From contig NZ_MQUR01000001.1 in NCBI RefSeq assembly GCF_001953875.1, forward strand, positions 39 through 64,038: a stretch of 64,000 bases of DNA, in the 5' to 3' direction. Shown here piece after piece: positions 1 through 11,864 of the stretch. The notes beneath the pieces were generated by a model. It had not been told where the DNA came from and did not search any database. It saw only the letters and a program-made list of their open reading frames with translations. The DNA comes from Streptomyces amritsarensis (GTDB lineage: Bacteria > Actinomycetota > Actinomycetes > Streptomycetales > Streptomycetaceae). The translations under genes were made by a program, and so were the position numbers. The first letter of the stretch is position 1, and every line of letters begins with the position of its first letter.

Positions 1-33
1 GGACCCTACCGTCCCGGCCCCGCCGCGGCGAGA

Positions 34-3622
<3,589 letters not shown>

Positions 3623-3674
3623 TCTCTTCTCGAAGCTGAGGGTTCTACGCGGATTCGACTCTGTGCCAGTGCAA

Positions 3675-3709
3675 CAAAAAACCCCTCGTGCCAGGAGGCA
3701 AGCGAGGGG
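3675..3709 (-). terminator. Attenuator terminator upstream of ilvB
   Basis: On the minus strand a 7-bp GC stem (CCCCTCG / CGAGGGG at 3703-3709 and 3682-3688, with a 14-nt loop) is followed directly by a run of six T residues (3676-3681). This is a canonical intrinsic terminator placed between the leader peptide and ilvB, rare in a genome where most terminators lack a U-tract. It would stop transcription when branched-chain aminoacyl-tRNAs are plentiful. Confidence 0.85.
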
Positions 3710-3710
3710 A

Positions 3711-3764
3711 GCGCGTCGGGTGTGTTGAGCGGGGACATGCAGGCCCCAGCTTCAGCCGACGCGC
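3711..3764 (-). promoter_or_regulatory. Alternative hairpin of the ilvB attenuator
   Basis: The last codons of the leader peptide (GCGCGTCGG, 3764-3756 on the minus strand) are perfectly complementary to CCGACGCGC at 3719-3711, immediately before the terminator stem. A ribosome stalled on the upstream Ile-Leu-Val-Leu codons would change access to this segment. I could not settle the exact antiterminator pairing by eye. Confidence 0.6.
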
Positions 3765-3793
3765 TTTCCAAGTACGAGAATTCGGGTGCGCAT
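3752..3793 (-). CDS. ilvB leader peptide (13 aa, Ile-Leu-Val-Leu)
   Basis: Short reading frame encoding MRTRILVLGKRVG then TGA. Four consecutive branched-chain residues (I-L-V-L) form the regulatory codons of a ribosome-mediated attenuator. The Shine-Dalgarno GGGAGGG sits seven to eight bases before the ATG, inside the 3' arm of a hairpin at 3801-3822. It lies about 130 bp upstream of ilvB and is followed by the terminator. Leader peptides of this kind upstream of actinobacterial ilvB are known; the exact residues here are read from the sequence. Confidence 0.88.
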   Translation of the reverse strand: MRTRILVLGKRVG

Positions 3794-3800
3794 GGCATTG

Positions 3801-3822
3801 ACCCTCCCTCTGGCGGGAGGGT
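3801..3822 (-). promoter_or_regulatory. Hairpin containing the leader-peptide ribosome binding site
   Basis: A perfect 8-bp inverted repeat (ACCCTCCC and GGGAGGGT with a 6-nt loop). The G-rich arm in the transcript is the probable ribosome binding site of the ilvB leader peptide, so folding could limit leader translation. It could also be a protein operator. Confidence 0.5.
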
Positions 3823-3826
3823 GATG

Positions 3827-6721
3827 TCAAGTAGGTGGGACGGGCGTCTCATTATGTGAGCCTCTGCGGATGACCATCGAGCCCCCGGAGGAGCCGCCCG
3901 CCAGTGCGGGCTGGGCCGCTCCGCCCGGTACTGGGAACGTACCGCGCACCAGCGCGCGCCGCAGCCTGTACTCGTCGAGCGGGCCGGAAAACGCCATCCC
4001 CTGGCCGTGTGTGCATCCCATCGCGCGGAGCGCGGCCACCTGCTCGGGCAGGTCCACCCCGTCGGCCACCGAGCGCATGCCCAGGTCGTTTGCGATCCGC
4101 AAGAGCCCGGCTGTGATCTTGTGCAGGCGGGCGGACTCGACCACTCCCTCCACCAGGCCGCGGTCCAGCTTGAGCATGTCCACCGGGAGGCGGCGCAGGG
4201 CGCTGATGGCCGCGTAGCCGCTGCCGAAGCCGTCGAGGGCGATTCCCACCCCGAGGCGGTGCAGGGCCGCCAGGCGCCGCTCCAGGTCGTCGAAGGGCAC
4301 TCTGGGGTCGGACACGGCGAGCTCCAGCACCAGGGCCCCGGAGGGCAGGCCGTGCCGGGTGAGCAGGGCTTCCACGGAGCCGAGGGGCATGGCGCTGTCC
4401 AGCAGCCGCTGGGCGGTCATCCGCACAGCCACGGGCACGTCGTGCCCGGCCCGGTGCCGGTCGGCGGCCTGCTCGACGGCCGCCTCCAGCAGCCAGCGCC
4501 CCAGCTCGGCGGTGCGCGAGGCGTCCGGGCCCGCGCCGGCAGCTCCGCCGCCGCCCGCCGCGCTCTCGCTGTACTCGGCCACCCGGAGGAACTCGGCCGG
4601 CGTGAAGAGGATCCCCTGGGCGGAACGCCATCGGGCCTGGGCGGCGACGGCTGCGACCTCGCCGGTGGACAGCGAGACCACGGGCTGGTGCAGCAGCGCG
4701 AACTCGCCCTCGTGCAGTGCGGTGCGCAGGCGGCCCGCCAGCTCGGCCTTGCGCACGACCTCGGCCTGCATCTGCGGGGCGTAGGTCTCGACGCGGTCCT
4801 TGCCGCCCGCCTTGGCCCGGTACATCGCCAGGTCCGCGTTGCGCATCAGGTCCGAAGGGGTGATCCCGGGGTCGGCGAAGGCCACGCCGATGCTGGCGGC
4901 CACCCGTACCTCGCTGCCGCCGATCCGGTAGGGCTGGGAGAGCTTGGCGCGCAGCCGGTCGGCGATCTCGCGGACCTGGTACTCGCGGGCGCTGCGGTCG
5001 CGGCTGCCGTCGCCCAGGATCAGCGCGGCGAACTCGTCGCCGCCGAGCCGGGCGGCGGTGTCCCCGGCCCGGACGGAGTCCTGGAGCCTGCGGGCGGCCT
5101 CGATGAGCAGTTCGTCGCCGGCCTGGTGGCCGATGGTGTCGTTGACCGCCTTGAAGCCGTCGAGGTCGATGAAGAGCACGGCGGTGCTGTGGTCGCCCGC
5201 ACGGCGGCCCGCCAGGGCCTGGCGCACGCGCCGGGTGAAGAGGGCCCGGTTGGGCAGGTCGGTCAGCGGGTCGTGCTCGGCGCTGTGCTGGAGCTGGGCC
5301 TGGAGCCGGACGCGCTCGGTGACGTCGCGGCTGTTGAGGATGAGGCCGCCCTGGTGGCGGTTGACGGTGGATTCCACGTTCAGCCACTCGCCGCCGCCCG
5401 ACTTGAAGCGGCATTCGATGCGGGTGGTGGGCTCCTCGGCGGGGGGTGCGGCGAGGAAGCGGCGTACCTCGTGGACCACCCTGCCGAGGTCGTCGGGGTG
5501 GATGAGGGCGGCCAGTTCGGTGCCGACCAGCTCCTCCGCCTCGCGGCCGTAGACCCCGGCGGCGGCCGGGCTGACGTAGCGCAGGGTCCCGGTGGGTGCG
5601 GCGATCATGATGACGTCGCTGGAGCCCTGGACCAGGGAGCGGAAGTGGTTCTCCTTCTGGGCCAGTTCCTGGGTCAGCGCGATGTTGTCGAGCAGCATGA
5701 TGCCCTGCCGGATGACGAGGGCGAGCACGACGGTGCAGCCGGTGAAGACGACCATCCTGTCGACCTTCCGGCCGTCCACGACGTTGTAGAGGATGCCGAG
5801 GGTGCACACGGCGGCCGCGAGGTACGGCGTGAGGGCGGGCAGTGATCCGGTGATCGGGCGGCTGTGCGGCCGGTCCCGGCGCGGGTGCCCGGCCGGCACC
5901 GGGCTGTGGTGGATGCGCCGGGCGCCCCAGGGCGCGTACGCGAGCAGCAGCGAGCCGGCGAACCAGCCGGCGTCGAGCAGCTGCCCGGACTGGTACTCGG
6001 CGCTCAGCAGGGGCGAGGTGAACAGGGCGTCGCTGAGGACGGTCAGGGCCAGCGCCGCGATGGCGGTGTTGACGGCGGAGCGGTTGGTCTCGCTGCGCCG
6101 GAAGTGCAGGACGAGGACCATCGAGACGAGCGCGATGTCGAGCAGGGGGTAGGCGAGGGAGAGCGCGGCGCGCGGGACGCTGCCGGGGGCGCCGGACTGC
6201 GCGGTGCGCGCGGCGTGGGCCAGGGCCAGGCTCCAGGACAGGGTGAGGAGGGAGCCGCCGATGAGCCAGGAGTCGAGCCCCAGGCACACCCAGCCGGCGC
6301 GGGTGACCGGGCGTTTGGCGAGGACGAGCAGGCCCACGATGGCGGGCGGGGCGAAGCAGAGGAACGCGAAGTCGGCCACCGAGGGCTTCGGCACGTCCTG
6401 GCCGAGGACCACCTCGTACCAGCCCCAGACGGCGTTGCCGCAGGCGCCCATGAGGGAGGAGAAGGCGAAGAGCAGCCAGGCGGGGCGCTCCCGGCTGTCG
6501 ATCGTCCGTGCGTAGGTGTAGCAGGAGACGGCGGCGAGCAGACCGGCCGCGCTGAGCCCGAAGTCGCCCATGATCTCAGCGACTTCCTCGGACCCCCAGT
6601 TGAGGGCGGCGCCGACGGCGTACCCGCCGCTGACGACCGCGAGGATCAGCTGCATCGCCAGGCCCCTGCCTCCGCCCGAGACGGACGGCCGGTCCAGGAG
6701 CGCCGCCCCCGGGGTGCTCAC
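3827..6721 (-). CDS. cdgC: Membrane PAS-GGDEF-EAL protein, CdgC-like (degenerate EAL)
   Basis: Likely diguanylate cyclase making cyclic di-GMP, the second messenger that holds Streptomyces in vegetative growth. About 964 residues from GTG 6721, which has GAGGGGGA just upstream; an in-frame ATG at 6808 lacks a ribosome binding site. Order: an N-terminal third with about ten hydrophobic helices, a PAS domain (FRSLVQGSSDVI onward), an intact GGDEF motif (RLGGDEFAAL), then an EAL-like domain. The EAL domain is decayed: the signature reads AAQARW instead of EALxRW, and the usual DDFGTGYSS reads LDGFGSGYAA, so phosphodiesterase activity is unlikely. It ends 34 bp before the ilvB leader peptide in the same direction. 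The name rests on remembered synteny (CdgC, SCO5511, next to ilvB). Confidence 0.85.
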   Translation of the reverse strand: MSTPGAALLDRPSVSGGGRGLAMQLILAVVSGGYAVGAALNWGSEEVAEIMGDFGLSAAGLLAAVSCYTYARTIDSRERPAWLLFAFSSLMGACGNAVWGWYEVVLGQDVPKPSVADFAFLCFAPPAIVGLLVLAKRPVTRAGWVCLGLDSWLIGGSLLTLSWSLALAHAARTAQSGAPGSVPRAALSLAYPLLDIALVSMVLVLHFRRSETNRSAVNTAIAALALTVLSDALFTSPLLSAEYQSGQLLDAGWFAGSLLLAYAPWGARRIHHSPVPAGHPRRDRPHSRPITGSLPALTPYLAAAVCTLGILYNVVDGRKVDRMVVFTGCTVVLALVIRQGIMLLDNIALTQELAQKENHFRSLVQGSSDVIMIAAPTGTLRYVSPAAAGVYGREAEELVGTELAALIHPDDLGRVVHEVRRFLAAPPAEEPTTRIECRFKSGGGEWLNVESTVNRHQGGLILNSRDVTERVRLQAQLQHSAEHDPLTDLPNRALFTRRVRQALAGRRAGDHSTAVLFIDLDGFKAVNDTIGHQAGDELLIEAARRLQDSVRAGDTAARLGGDEFAALILGDGSRDRSAREYQVREIADRLRAKLSQPYRIGGSEVRVAASIGVAFADPGITPSDLMRNADLAMYRAKAGGKDRVETYAPQMQAEVVRKAELAGRLRTALHEGEFALLHQPVVSLSTGEVAAVAAQARWRSAQGILFTPAEFLRVAEYSESAAGGGGAAGAGPDASRTAELGRWLLEAAVEQAADRHRAGHDVPVAVRMTAQRLLDSAMPLGSVEALLTRHGLPSGALVLELAVSDPRVPFDDLERRLAALHRLGVGIALDGFGSGYAAISALRRLPVDMLKLDRGLVEGVVESARLHKITAGLLRIANDLGMRSVADGVDLPEQVAALRAMGCTHGQGMAFSGPLDEYRLRRALVRGTFPVPGGAAQPALAGGSSGGSMVIRRGSHNETPVPPT
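3851..3856 (-). promoter_or_regulatory. Possible -10 box (CATAAT) of the ilvB leader transcript
   Basis: CATAAT on the minus strand would start transcription near 3844, about 50 nt before the leader peptide. No convincing -35 hexamer was found. The box falls inside the 3' end of the upstream cdgC-like gene. Confidence 0.35.
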
Positions 6722-7005
6722 CGGTCCCCCTCGCCGGCTGGTTCCGGCGCGGTCCAGTCTCGGCAGCGCCGCCTCCGGCGGCTGTGCCGCATCGGATCCT
6801 TCGTCCATTGGCCGTGCATCGCCCGTCGCCCCCCAAAGTGTCCGATCACTCCCCAGCGCCAGACGTTCGTGGCGCAGCCCCTTCTTCCGGACGATACACC
6901 ACTTTCGTCACTCAGGGACATAGTTGCTCTACGCTCCGTTACCGGACGGGGAGTTGTCGCAACCTATCGCGTTCGGGTGACTGCGGAGGGTACACGGGCC
7001 GGGGG

Positions 7006-7953
7006 TCATTCCGTGATCAGTACGGTGTGCTCCACGGGCTCCCCGGCGGCGAAGCGGGTGAGCTGGCGGGCCAGCAGCCGCTTGGCGCGCGGCTCGAACG
7101 CCGAGCTGCTGCCGCCGACATGCGGCGTGATCAGGACGTTCGGCGCGTGCCAGAGCGGGTGGCCGGGGGGCAGCGGTTCCGGATCGGTGACGTCGAGGGC
7201 CGCGCGCAGCCGGCCCGACTCCACCTCTGCCAGCAGGGACTTGGTGTCGACGACGGGTCCGCGCGACACGTTCACCAGCAGGGCCCCGTCCTTCATCCGA
7301 CCGAGGAACTCGGCGCCCGCAAGAGCGCGGGTGGCGTCGGTGAGGGGGGTCACGAGGATCACCACGTCGGCCCGCGGCAGGAGCCGGGGCAGATCGGCGA
7401 TGGCGTGCACCGGGCCCCGGGCGGCGGTCCGCGGCGAACGGGCCACGCGGTCGATCCGTTCGCACTCGAAGGGCACGAGCCGGTCCTCGATGGCCGAACC
7501 GATCGATCCGTAGCCGATGATCAGAACTGACTTGTCGGCGAGGGCGTCGTAGAAGCCGGAGCGCCACTCCTCGCGGTCCTGCCCGCGGACCATGCCGGGG
7601 ATGCCGCGCAGGGAGGCGAGGGTCAGCGCGAGGGCCAGCTCGGCGGTGCTGGCCGTGTGGACCCCTGCGGCGTTGCACAGCCGTACGCCGGGGCGCAGGT
7701 CTCCGAGGCGGCCGAGCACGTCGTCGATGCCGGCCGTCAGGGTCTGGACGACCCGGACGGCCGGCATCGCGGCGAGCGGGCGCACGGTGACGGCGGCGGA
7801 CTTCATGTAGGGGGCCGCGTAGAAGACGCAGTCGGCCGGATCGGCCGGGAAGGCGTCCTCTCCGTCCCACTGGCGGTACCGGAAGGAGTCGGGGAGGCCG
7901 GCGACCTCTTCGGCGGGAAAGGGGAGCCAGACGTCCCCGGGCGTTGCAGTCAT
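7006..7953 (-). CDS. D-isomer-specific 2-hydroxyacid dehydrogenase
   Basis: NAD(P)-dependent oxidoreductase for 2-hydroxy/2-oxo acids; the substrate cannot be read from the sequence. The 315-residue protein (ATG 7953) has the nucleotide-binding motif GYGSIGSAIEDR mid-protein and all three catalytic residues of the family: Arg in NVSRGPVVD, Glu in DPEPLPPGHPLW and His in LITPHVGG. No strong ribosome binding site is visible. It is divergent from the aldo/keto reductase, with 72 bp between the starts that contain a CTTGATCAAG palindrome. Glyoxylate/hydroxypyruvate reductase is one possible specific role. Confidence 0.88.
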   Translation of the reverse strand: MTATPGDVWLPFPAEEVAGLPDSFRYRQWDGEDAFPADPADCVFYAAPYMKSAAVTVRPLAAMPAVRVVQTLTAGIDDVLGRLGDLRPGVRLCNAAGVHTASTAELALALTLASLRGIPGMVRGQDREEWRSGFYDALADKSVLIIGYGSIGSAIEDRLVPFECERIDRVARSPRTAARGPVHAIADLPRLLPRADVVILVTPLTDATRALAGAEFLGRMKDGALLVNVSRGPVVDTKSLLAEVESGRLRAALDVTDPEPLPPGHPLWHAPNVLITPHVGGSSSAFEPRAKRLLARQLTRFAAGEPVEHTVLITE

Positions 7954-7970
7954 GATCACGAGGCTATGCC

Positions 7971-7991
7971 AAGCCGTCTTGATCAAGCCGT
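7971..7991. promoter_or_regulatory. Palindrome in a divergent promoter region
   Basis: CTTGATCAAG (7978-7987) is a perfect 10-bp palindrome, overlapped by a direct repeat AAGCCGT (7971-7977 and 7985-7991). It sits between two divergent oxidoreductase genes and is a candidate operator. Confidence 0.35.
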
Positions 7992-8025
7992 TAGTTTGGT
8001 GGCCGAAGTGGAGGGGGACGCAGGG

Positions 8026-9033
8026 GTGGAGCGCAGGTCGATCGGGGCAGGGGCGCTGAGCGTGGGCGCAGTCGGCCTCGGCTGTATGCCGATGAGCTGG
8101 GCGTACGCGCCTTCGCGGCGGCGGGGGCATGAATCCCTGGCCGCCGTGCACGCGGCGCTGGACCTGGGGTCGAACCTGCTCGACACGGCCGATGTGTACG
8201 GGCCGTTCACCAACGAGCTGCTGCTGGGGCGGGTGCTGCGGGAGCGGCGGTCCGACGCGTTCGTGTCGGCCAAGGTCGGGCTGCGGGCCGGCGACCAGCA
8301 CGTGGTGGCCGACGGCAGGCCCGGCTACCTGCGGCGGGCGTGCGACGCCTCGCTACGGCGGCTGCGCACGGACGTCATAGACCTCTACCAGCTGCACCGG
8401 GTGGACCCGGAGGTTCCGGTGGAGGAGACGTGGGGGGCCATGGCGGAGCTGGTGAGCGCGGGGAAGGTGCGGGCGCTCGGCTTCTGCGCGCTGGGGGCCG
8501 GGGCCGGCCCGGGGGCGGGGCGCCGCGGCGACCGCGGCTACCGGACGACGCTGCGGCACCTGGAGCGGCTCCAGCAGGTCTTCCCGGTGAGCGCGGTGCA
8601 GGCGGAGCTGTCGGTGTGGTCGCCCGGGGCGGCGCGGCAGCTGTTGCCGTGGTGCGCCGCGCGCGGGGTGGGTTTCCTGGCCGCCATGCCGCTGGGCAGC
8701 GGTTTCCTGACCGGGACGCTGACGCCGGGCCAGGGCTTCGAGCCGCAGGACGTCCGGGCCCGGCACCCGCGGTTCACAGCGGAGGCGATGGCTTCGAACC
8801 AGGTGCTGGTGGCGGGCCTGCGGCGGGTGGCGCGGCGGCACGGGCCCGAGGTCACGGTCGCGCAGGTGGCCCTGGCCTGGGTGCTGGCGCAGGGGCCGCA
8901 GGTGGTGCCGGTGCCCGGCGCGGACCGGGCGCACTGGGCGGTGGAGAACGCACGGGCGGCGCAGCTGCGGCTCACGGCCGGGGACCTGGCGGAGATCGCG
9001 GACCTTCCGGTCGACGTGGGAGCCTGGGACTGA
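8026..9033 (+). CDS. Aldo/keto reductase
   Basis: NADPH-dependent carbonyl reductase of the aldo/keto reductase superfamily (TIM barrel), cytoplasmic. The 335-residue protein has the catalytic tetrad: Asp53 and Tyr58 in LLDTADVYG, Lys83 in VSAKVG, His124 in YQLHRVD. The C-terminal cofactor region is VVPVPGADRAHWAVENARA. The GTG at 8026 is chosen because GGAGGGGG lies seven bases upstream; longer in-frame starts overlap the divergent dehydrogenase. Substrate unknown. Confidence 0.9.
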   Translation: MERRSIGAGALSVGAVGLGCMPMSWAYAPSRRRGHESLAAVHAALDLGSNLLDTADVYGPFTNELLLGRVLRERRSDAFVSAKVGLRAGDQHVVADGRPGYLRRACDASLRRLRTDVIDLYQLHRVDPEVPVEETWGAMAELVSAGKVRALGFCALGAGAGPGAGRRGDRGYRTTLRHLERLQQVFPVSAVQAELSVWSPGAARQLLPWCAARGVGFLAAMPLGSGFLTGTLTPGQGFEPQDVRARHPRFTAEAMASNQVLVAGLRRVARRHGPEVTVAQVALAWVLAQGPQVVPVPGADRAHWAVENARAAQLRLTAGDLAEIADLPVDVGAWD

Positions 9034-9140
9034 CCGCCCAAACCACTCGATCGGGTGTACGAGTGGTGGAACTTCGGGAGCTGCCCGGCCTGTTGAGACG
9101 GGTGAAGGGCAGGATCGGAGGACCGGAAGGGAGCAGGGCG

Positions 9141-10376
9141 ATGCGATACGGAAGTTCTCCCGGGCAGGCGGGGTTCGAGGGGCGGGGCGCGCGGCGCCCG
9201 AGCGTGCTGGCGGCGGTCGCGCTGGCCGGGTGCGGTGCGCTGCTGGTGGCGGGATGCTCCCCGGAGGGGGCCCCGGCCACCGGGCGGGGTGGTTCCCCGC
9301 CGGGCGCGAGCGCGGCGGGGTCCGGGTCACCGGGCCCCTCGGGGAGCGGGACCGCCTCGCCGCCTGCGTCCGGGCCGCCCGCGAAGGGGGCGGTGACGGT
9401 CACCGGCGAGGCCGCCAAGGACCTCCAGTCGCCCTGGGGCGTGGCCCCGCTGCCGGGAGGTGACCTGCTGGTCGCCTCCCGGGACAAGGGGACGATCAGC
9501 CGGATCGCGGCCGGGTCGGGCGCGGTGACGCAGATCGGCGAGGTCCCGGGGGTGGAGCCGGGCGGCGAGGGCGGGCTGCTGGGGCTCGCGCTGTCGCCGG
9601 ACTTCGCCGCGGACCGTCTGGTGTACGCCTACTTCACGACCGCGTCCGACAACCGCATCGCACGGCTGCGCTACGACGAGCAGAGACCTGCCGGGCAGCA
9701 ACTGGGCGCGCCGGACACCGTGTTCCGGGGGATCCCCAAGGGGCTGATCCACAACGGCGGGCGGATCGCCTTCGGCCCGGACGGGATGTTGTACGCGGGG
9801 ACGGGAGAGACCGGTGTCACCGGTCTCTCCCAGGACAGGAAGTCGCTCGGCGGCAAGATCCTTCGGATGACTCCGGACGGGGATCCGGTGCACGGCAATC
9901 CGGAGGCCGATTCGGTCGTCTACTCCTACGGGCACCGCAATGTGCAGGGCCTCGCCTGGGACAAGGACAAACGGCTGTGGGCGGCCGAGTTCGGACAGAA
10001 CACCTGGGACGAGCTGAATCTGATCGAGCCCGGCGCGAACTACGGCTGGCCCGACGCCGAGGGCAAGGCGGGCCGGCCGGGTATGCGGGATCCGGTGGCG
10101 GTGTGGAAGACGGACGAGGCCTCGCCGAGCGGGATCGCCTGGGCCGAGGGGTCGATATGGATGGCCGGGCTGAGGGGCGCGCGGCTGTGGCGGATCCCGT
10201 TGTCCGGGACGGAGCCGGTCGCCGCGCCGGAGGCCTTCCTGCAGGACGAGTACGGCCGGCTGCGGACGGTCATCGCTCTGGGAGGCGACCGGCTGCTGCT
10301 GGTCACGAGCGAGACGGACGGGCGCGGCTCCCCGGAGCCGGGCGACGACAGGATCCTGACCCTGACGGTGCGGTGA
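9141..10376 (+). CDS. Lipoprotein sugar dehydrogenase (GSDH/PQQ beta-propeller type)
   Basis: Predicted secreted, membrane-anchored glucose/sorbosone dehydrogenase-like protein. The 411-residue product starts at ATG 9141 with GGAAGGGAG upstream. It has a lipoprotein signal peptide ending in LLVAGC, then a Gly/Ser/Pro-rich linker to about residue 80, then the propeller starting near SPWGVAPLPGGDLLVASR, with family stretches GGEGGLLGLALSPDF, HNGGRIAFGPDGMLYAGTGE and GHRNVQGLAWD. PQQ or metal use is expected from the family but not provable here. Alone on its strand, converging on the next gene. Confidence 0.85.
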   Translation: MRYGSSPGQAGFEGRGARRPSVLAAVALAGCGALLVAGCSPEGAPATGRGGSPPGASAAGSGSPGPSGSGTASPPASGPPAKGAVTVTGEAAKDLQSPWGVAPLPGGDLLVASRDKGTISRIAAGSGAVTQIGEVPGVEPGGEGGLLGLALSPDFAADRLVYAYFTTASDNRIARLRYDEQRPAGQQLGAPDTVFRGIPKGLIHNGGRIAFGPDGMLYAGTGETGVTGLSQDRKSLGGKILRMTPDGDPVHGNPEADSVVYSYGHRNVQGLAWDKDKRLWAAEFGQNTWDELNLIEPGANYGWPDAEGKAGRPGMRDPVAVWKTDEASPSGIAWAEGSIWMAGLRGARLWRIPLSGTEPVAAPEAFLQDEYGRLRTVIALGGDRLLLVTSETDGRGSPEPGDDRILTLTVR

Positions 10377-10564
10377 CCGGCATGCCGACCGGTCCCGGGC
10401 GGGCTGAAGAGCCGCCGCCGGCGGTGTGATCCCAGGTGCGTGCCGCAGGGGGTACCGGCCCATCGGTCGCATGCCGCGCCCGCCCGGCGGGGGCCGGGGG
10501 CCTGGGGCCGGGCGCCTTGGTCCGGCGCGGGGCGCCGGGGGGCCCCGGGCTCCCAGGGCACTGC

Positions 10565-11173
10565 CTAGGCGGCCCCTGCCTTCGGGATGGCCAGGAGGAG
10601 GTCGAAGTACATGAGGACGAAGAGGAGGAGGCCGAGGGCTCCCAGGCCGATGCCCGCCCAGGAGACGGACCGCACCCAGGTGGGGAGCGTGCGCTCGGGG
10701 GTGCTGAAGGCCGGAAGGGCCAGCACGAAGGTGGCGATGATCAGGGCGAGGGCCGAGAAGACGCCGTTGACCATGGCGGTGGTGTGCCAGGGGTCGACGA
10801 ACTGGGCGGCGATCTGCGCGTTGGCGTCGGCGGCCTGGCTCAGCTCCAGACGGGCGGCGACGCTCGCGCGCTCGGACACGATGCCGGCGACCCAGCTTCC
10901 GCTGAGGGCGACGACGGAAAGACCGGCGGAGACGATCGCGAAGGCCGCGGAGCCCACATGGCCCGGCTGCTCGGCGTCGGCCTGGTCCTCGGCGAAGTCG
11001 TCGTCGAGGTCGGCGTCGCTGAGCGCGGAGTCGGCGTCGGCGTCGGTCGCCGCGGCGAGGTCGGCGTCGGCCTTGGCCTCGACCGCGGCGTCCTGGGTGG
11101 TCTCGCTCTTGTCGAGGTCGACCTGGGGGTCCGCCTCGGCGGCGTTCGGGGCGGGGGTCTTCGTGGTGTCCAT
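10565..11173 (-). CDS. Membrane protein with acidic N-terminal tail
   Basis: Not recognised. About 202 residues from ATG 11173 (an in-frame GTG lies nine bases further up). Residues 1-70 are rich in Asp and Ala (for example ADADLAAATDADADSALSD), followed by three hydrophobic segments (AFAIVSAGLSVVALSGSWVA, GVFSALALIIATFVLALPAF and GIGLGALGLLLFVLMYF). The acidic tail probably faces the cytoplasm. No catalytic motif is visible. Convergent with the upstream lipoprotein gene across a GC-rich 188-bp gap in which nothing else was seen. Confidence 0.72.
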   Translation of the reverse strand: MDTTKTPAPNAAEADPQVDLDKSETTQDAAVEAKADADLAAATDADADSALSDADLDDDFAEDQADAEQPGHVGSAAFAIVSAGLSVVALSGSWVAGIVSERASVAARLELSQAADANAQIAAQFVDPWHTTAMVNGVFSALALIIATFVLALPAFSTPERTLPTWVRSVSWAGIGLGALGLLLFVLMYFDLLLAIPKAGAA

Positions 11174-11234
11174 GCGGGGCACCGTAGGGGTCGCGTCTGA
11201 GAGTTCTCTGAGAATCCGGTGGTCGTGGCCGTAT

Positions 11235-11259
11235 CGGGCCCCGCGTCCGGCGGGGCCCG
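11235..11259 (-). terminator. GC hairpin after the acetyltransferase gene
   Basis: A perfect 10-bp stem (CGGGCCCCGC / GCGGGGCCCG, 5-nt loop) 11 bp past the stop of the acetyltransferase gene, without a U-tract; typical Streptomyces terminator. Confidence 0.65.
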
Positions 11260-11270
11260 GCCGGTGTGCC

Positions 11271-11825
11271 TCAGGAGGTGCGGGTGGCCGCCCACTCGTG
11301 GGCGAGGATCGACCACAGCTCGGTGTCCTGGCGGACGCCCCGGTGGAGGTGGTTCTCCCGCATGACGCCCTCGCGGGTCATGCCGAGGCGTTCGGCGACG
11401 GCGAGGCTCTTCTTGTTGCCGGTGGCGGCGCGCCACTCGACGCGGTGCATGCCGCGCTCGCCGAAGGCGTAGTCGATCAGGACCCGGCAGGCCTCGGTGA
11501 CCAGGCCGCGGCCGGCCGCGGCGGGCTCGAGCCAGCAGCCGATCTCGCAGTTCCCGGCGGCGGCGTCGAAGTTGGGGAAGAGGACGCCGCCCACGAGGGT
11601 GCCGTCGAGGCGGATGCCGAAGAAGCGGGCACCGTCCTCACCGGCCTTCACGGCGTACGTGGCCAGGAAGGACCGGGCGGAGTCGAGGTCCGGGGAACGG
11701 TCGGGGAAGCCGACGTAGCGGCCGATGAACTCGCGTCCGCGTTCGATGTGCGCGAAGAACTCCTCGGCGTGCCGGGCCTCCAGCGGGAACAGCTGGGCGC
11801 CTTCGGCGAGGTCTATCGAGAACAT
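11271..11825 (-). CDS. GNAT acetyltransferase, RimJ/RimL type
   Basis: Acetyl-CoA-dependent N-acetyltransferase, probably of protein N-termini or small amines. The 184-residue protein has the family layout: beta strands GIRLDGTLVGGVLF, the EIGCWLEPAAAGRGLVTEA acetyl-CoA motif (Q/RxxGxG/A-like), and the C-terminal HRVEWRAATGNKKSLAVAE helix that binds the cofactor tail, ending in LGMTREGVMRE. Start ATG 11825 with AAGGAAGAAG upstream. It begins 39 bp after the stop of the MMPL transporter gene in the same direction, so the two are probably one operon. Confidence 0.87.
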   Translation of the reverse strand: MFSIDLAEGAQLFPLEARHAEEFFAHIERGREFIGRYVGFPDRSPDLDSARSFLATYAVKAGEDGARFFGIRLDGTLVGGVLFPNFDAAAGNCEIGCWLEPAAAGRGLVTEACRVLIDYAFGERGMHRVEWRAATGNKKSLAVAERLGMTREGVMRENHLHRGVRQDTELWSILAHEWAATRTS

Positions 11826-11864
11826 GCGGCTTCTTCCTTGGGTCTCGTGCGGCGGTTCGCCGGA

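Noticed and set aside
3711..3764. A T-box or LEU element instead of a leader-peptide attenuator
   Set aside because: No T-box sequence or specifier loop pattern is visible; the Ile-Leu-Val-Leu leader fits ribosome-mediated attenuation better.
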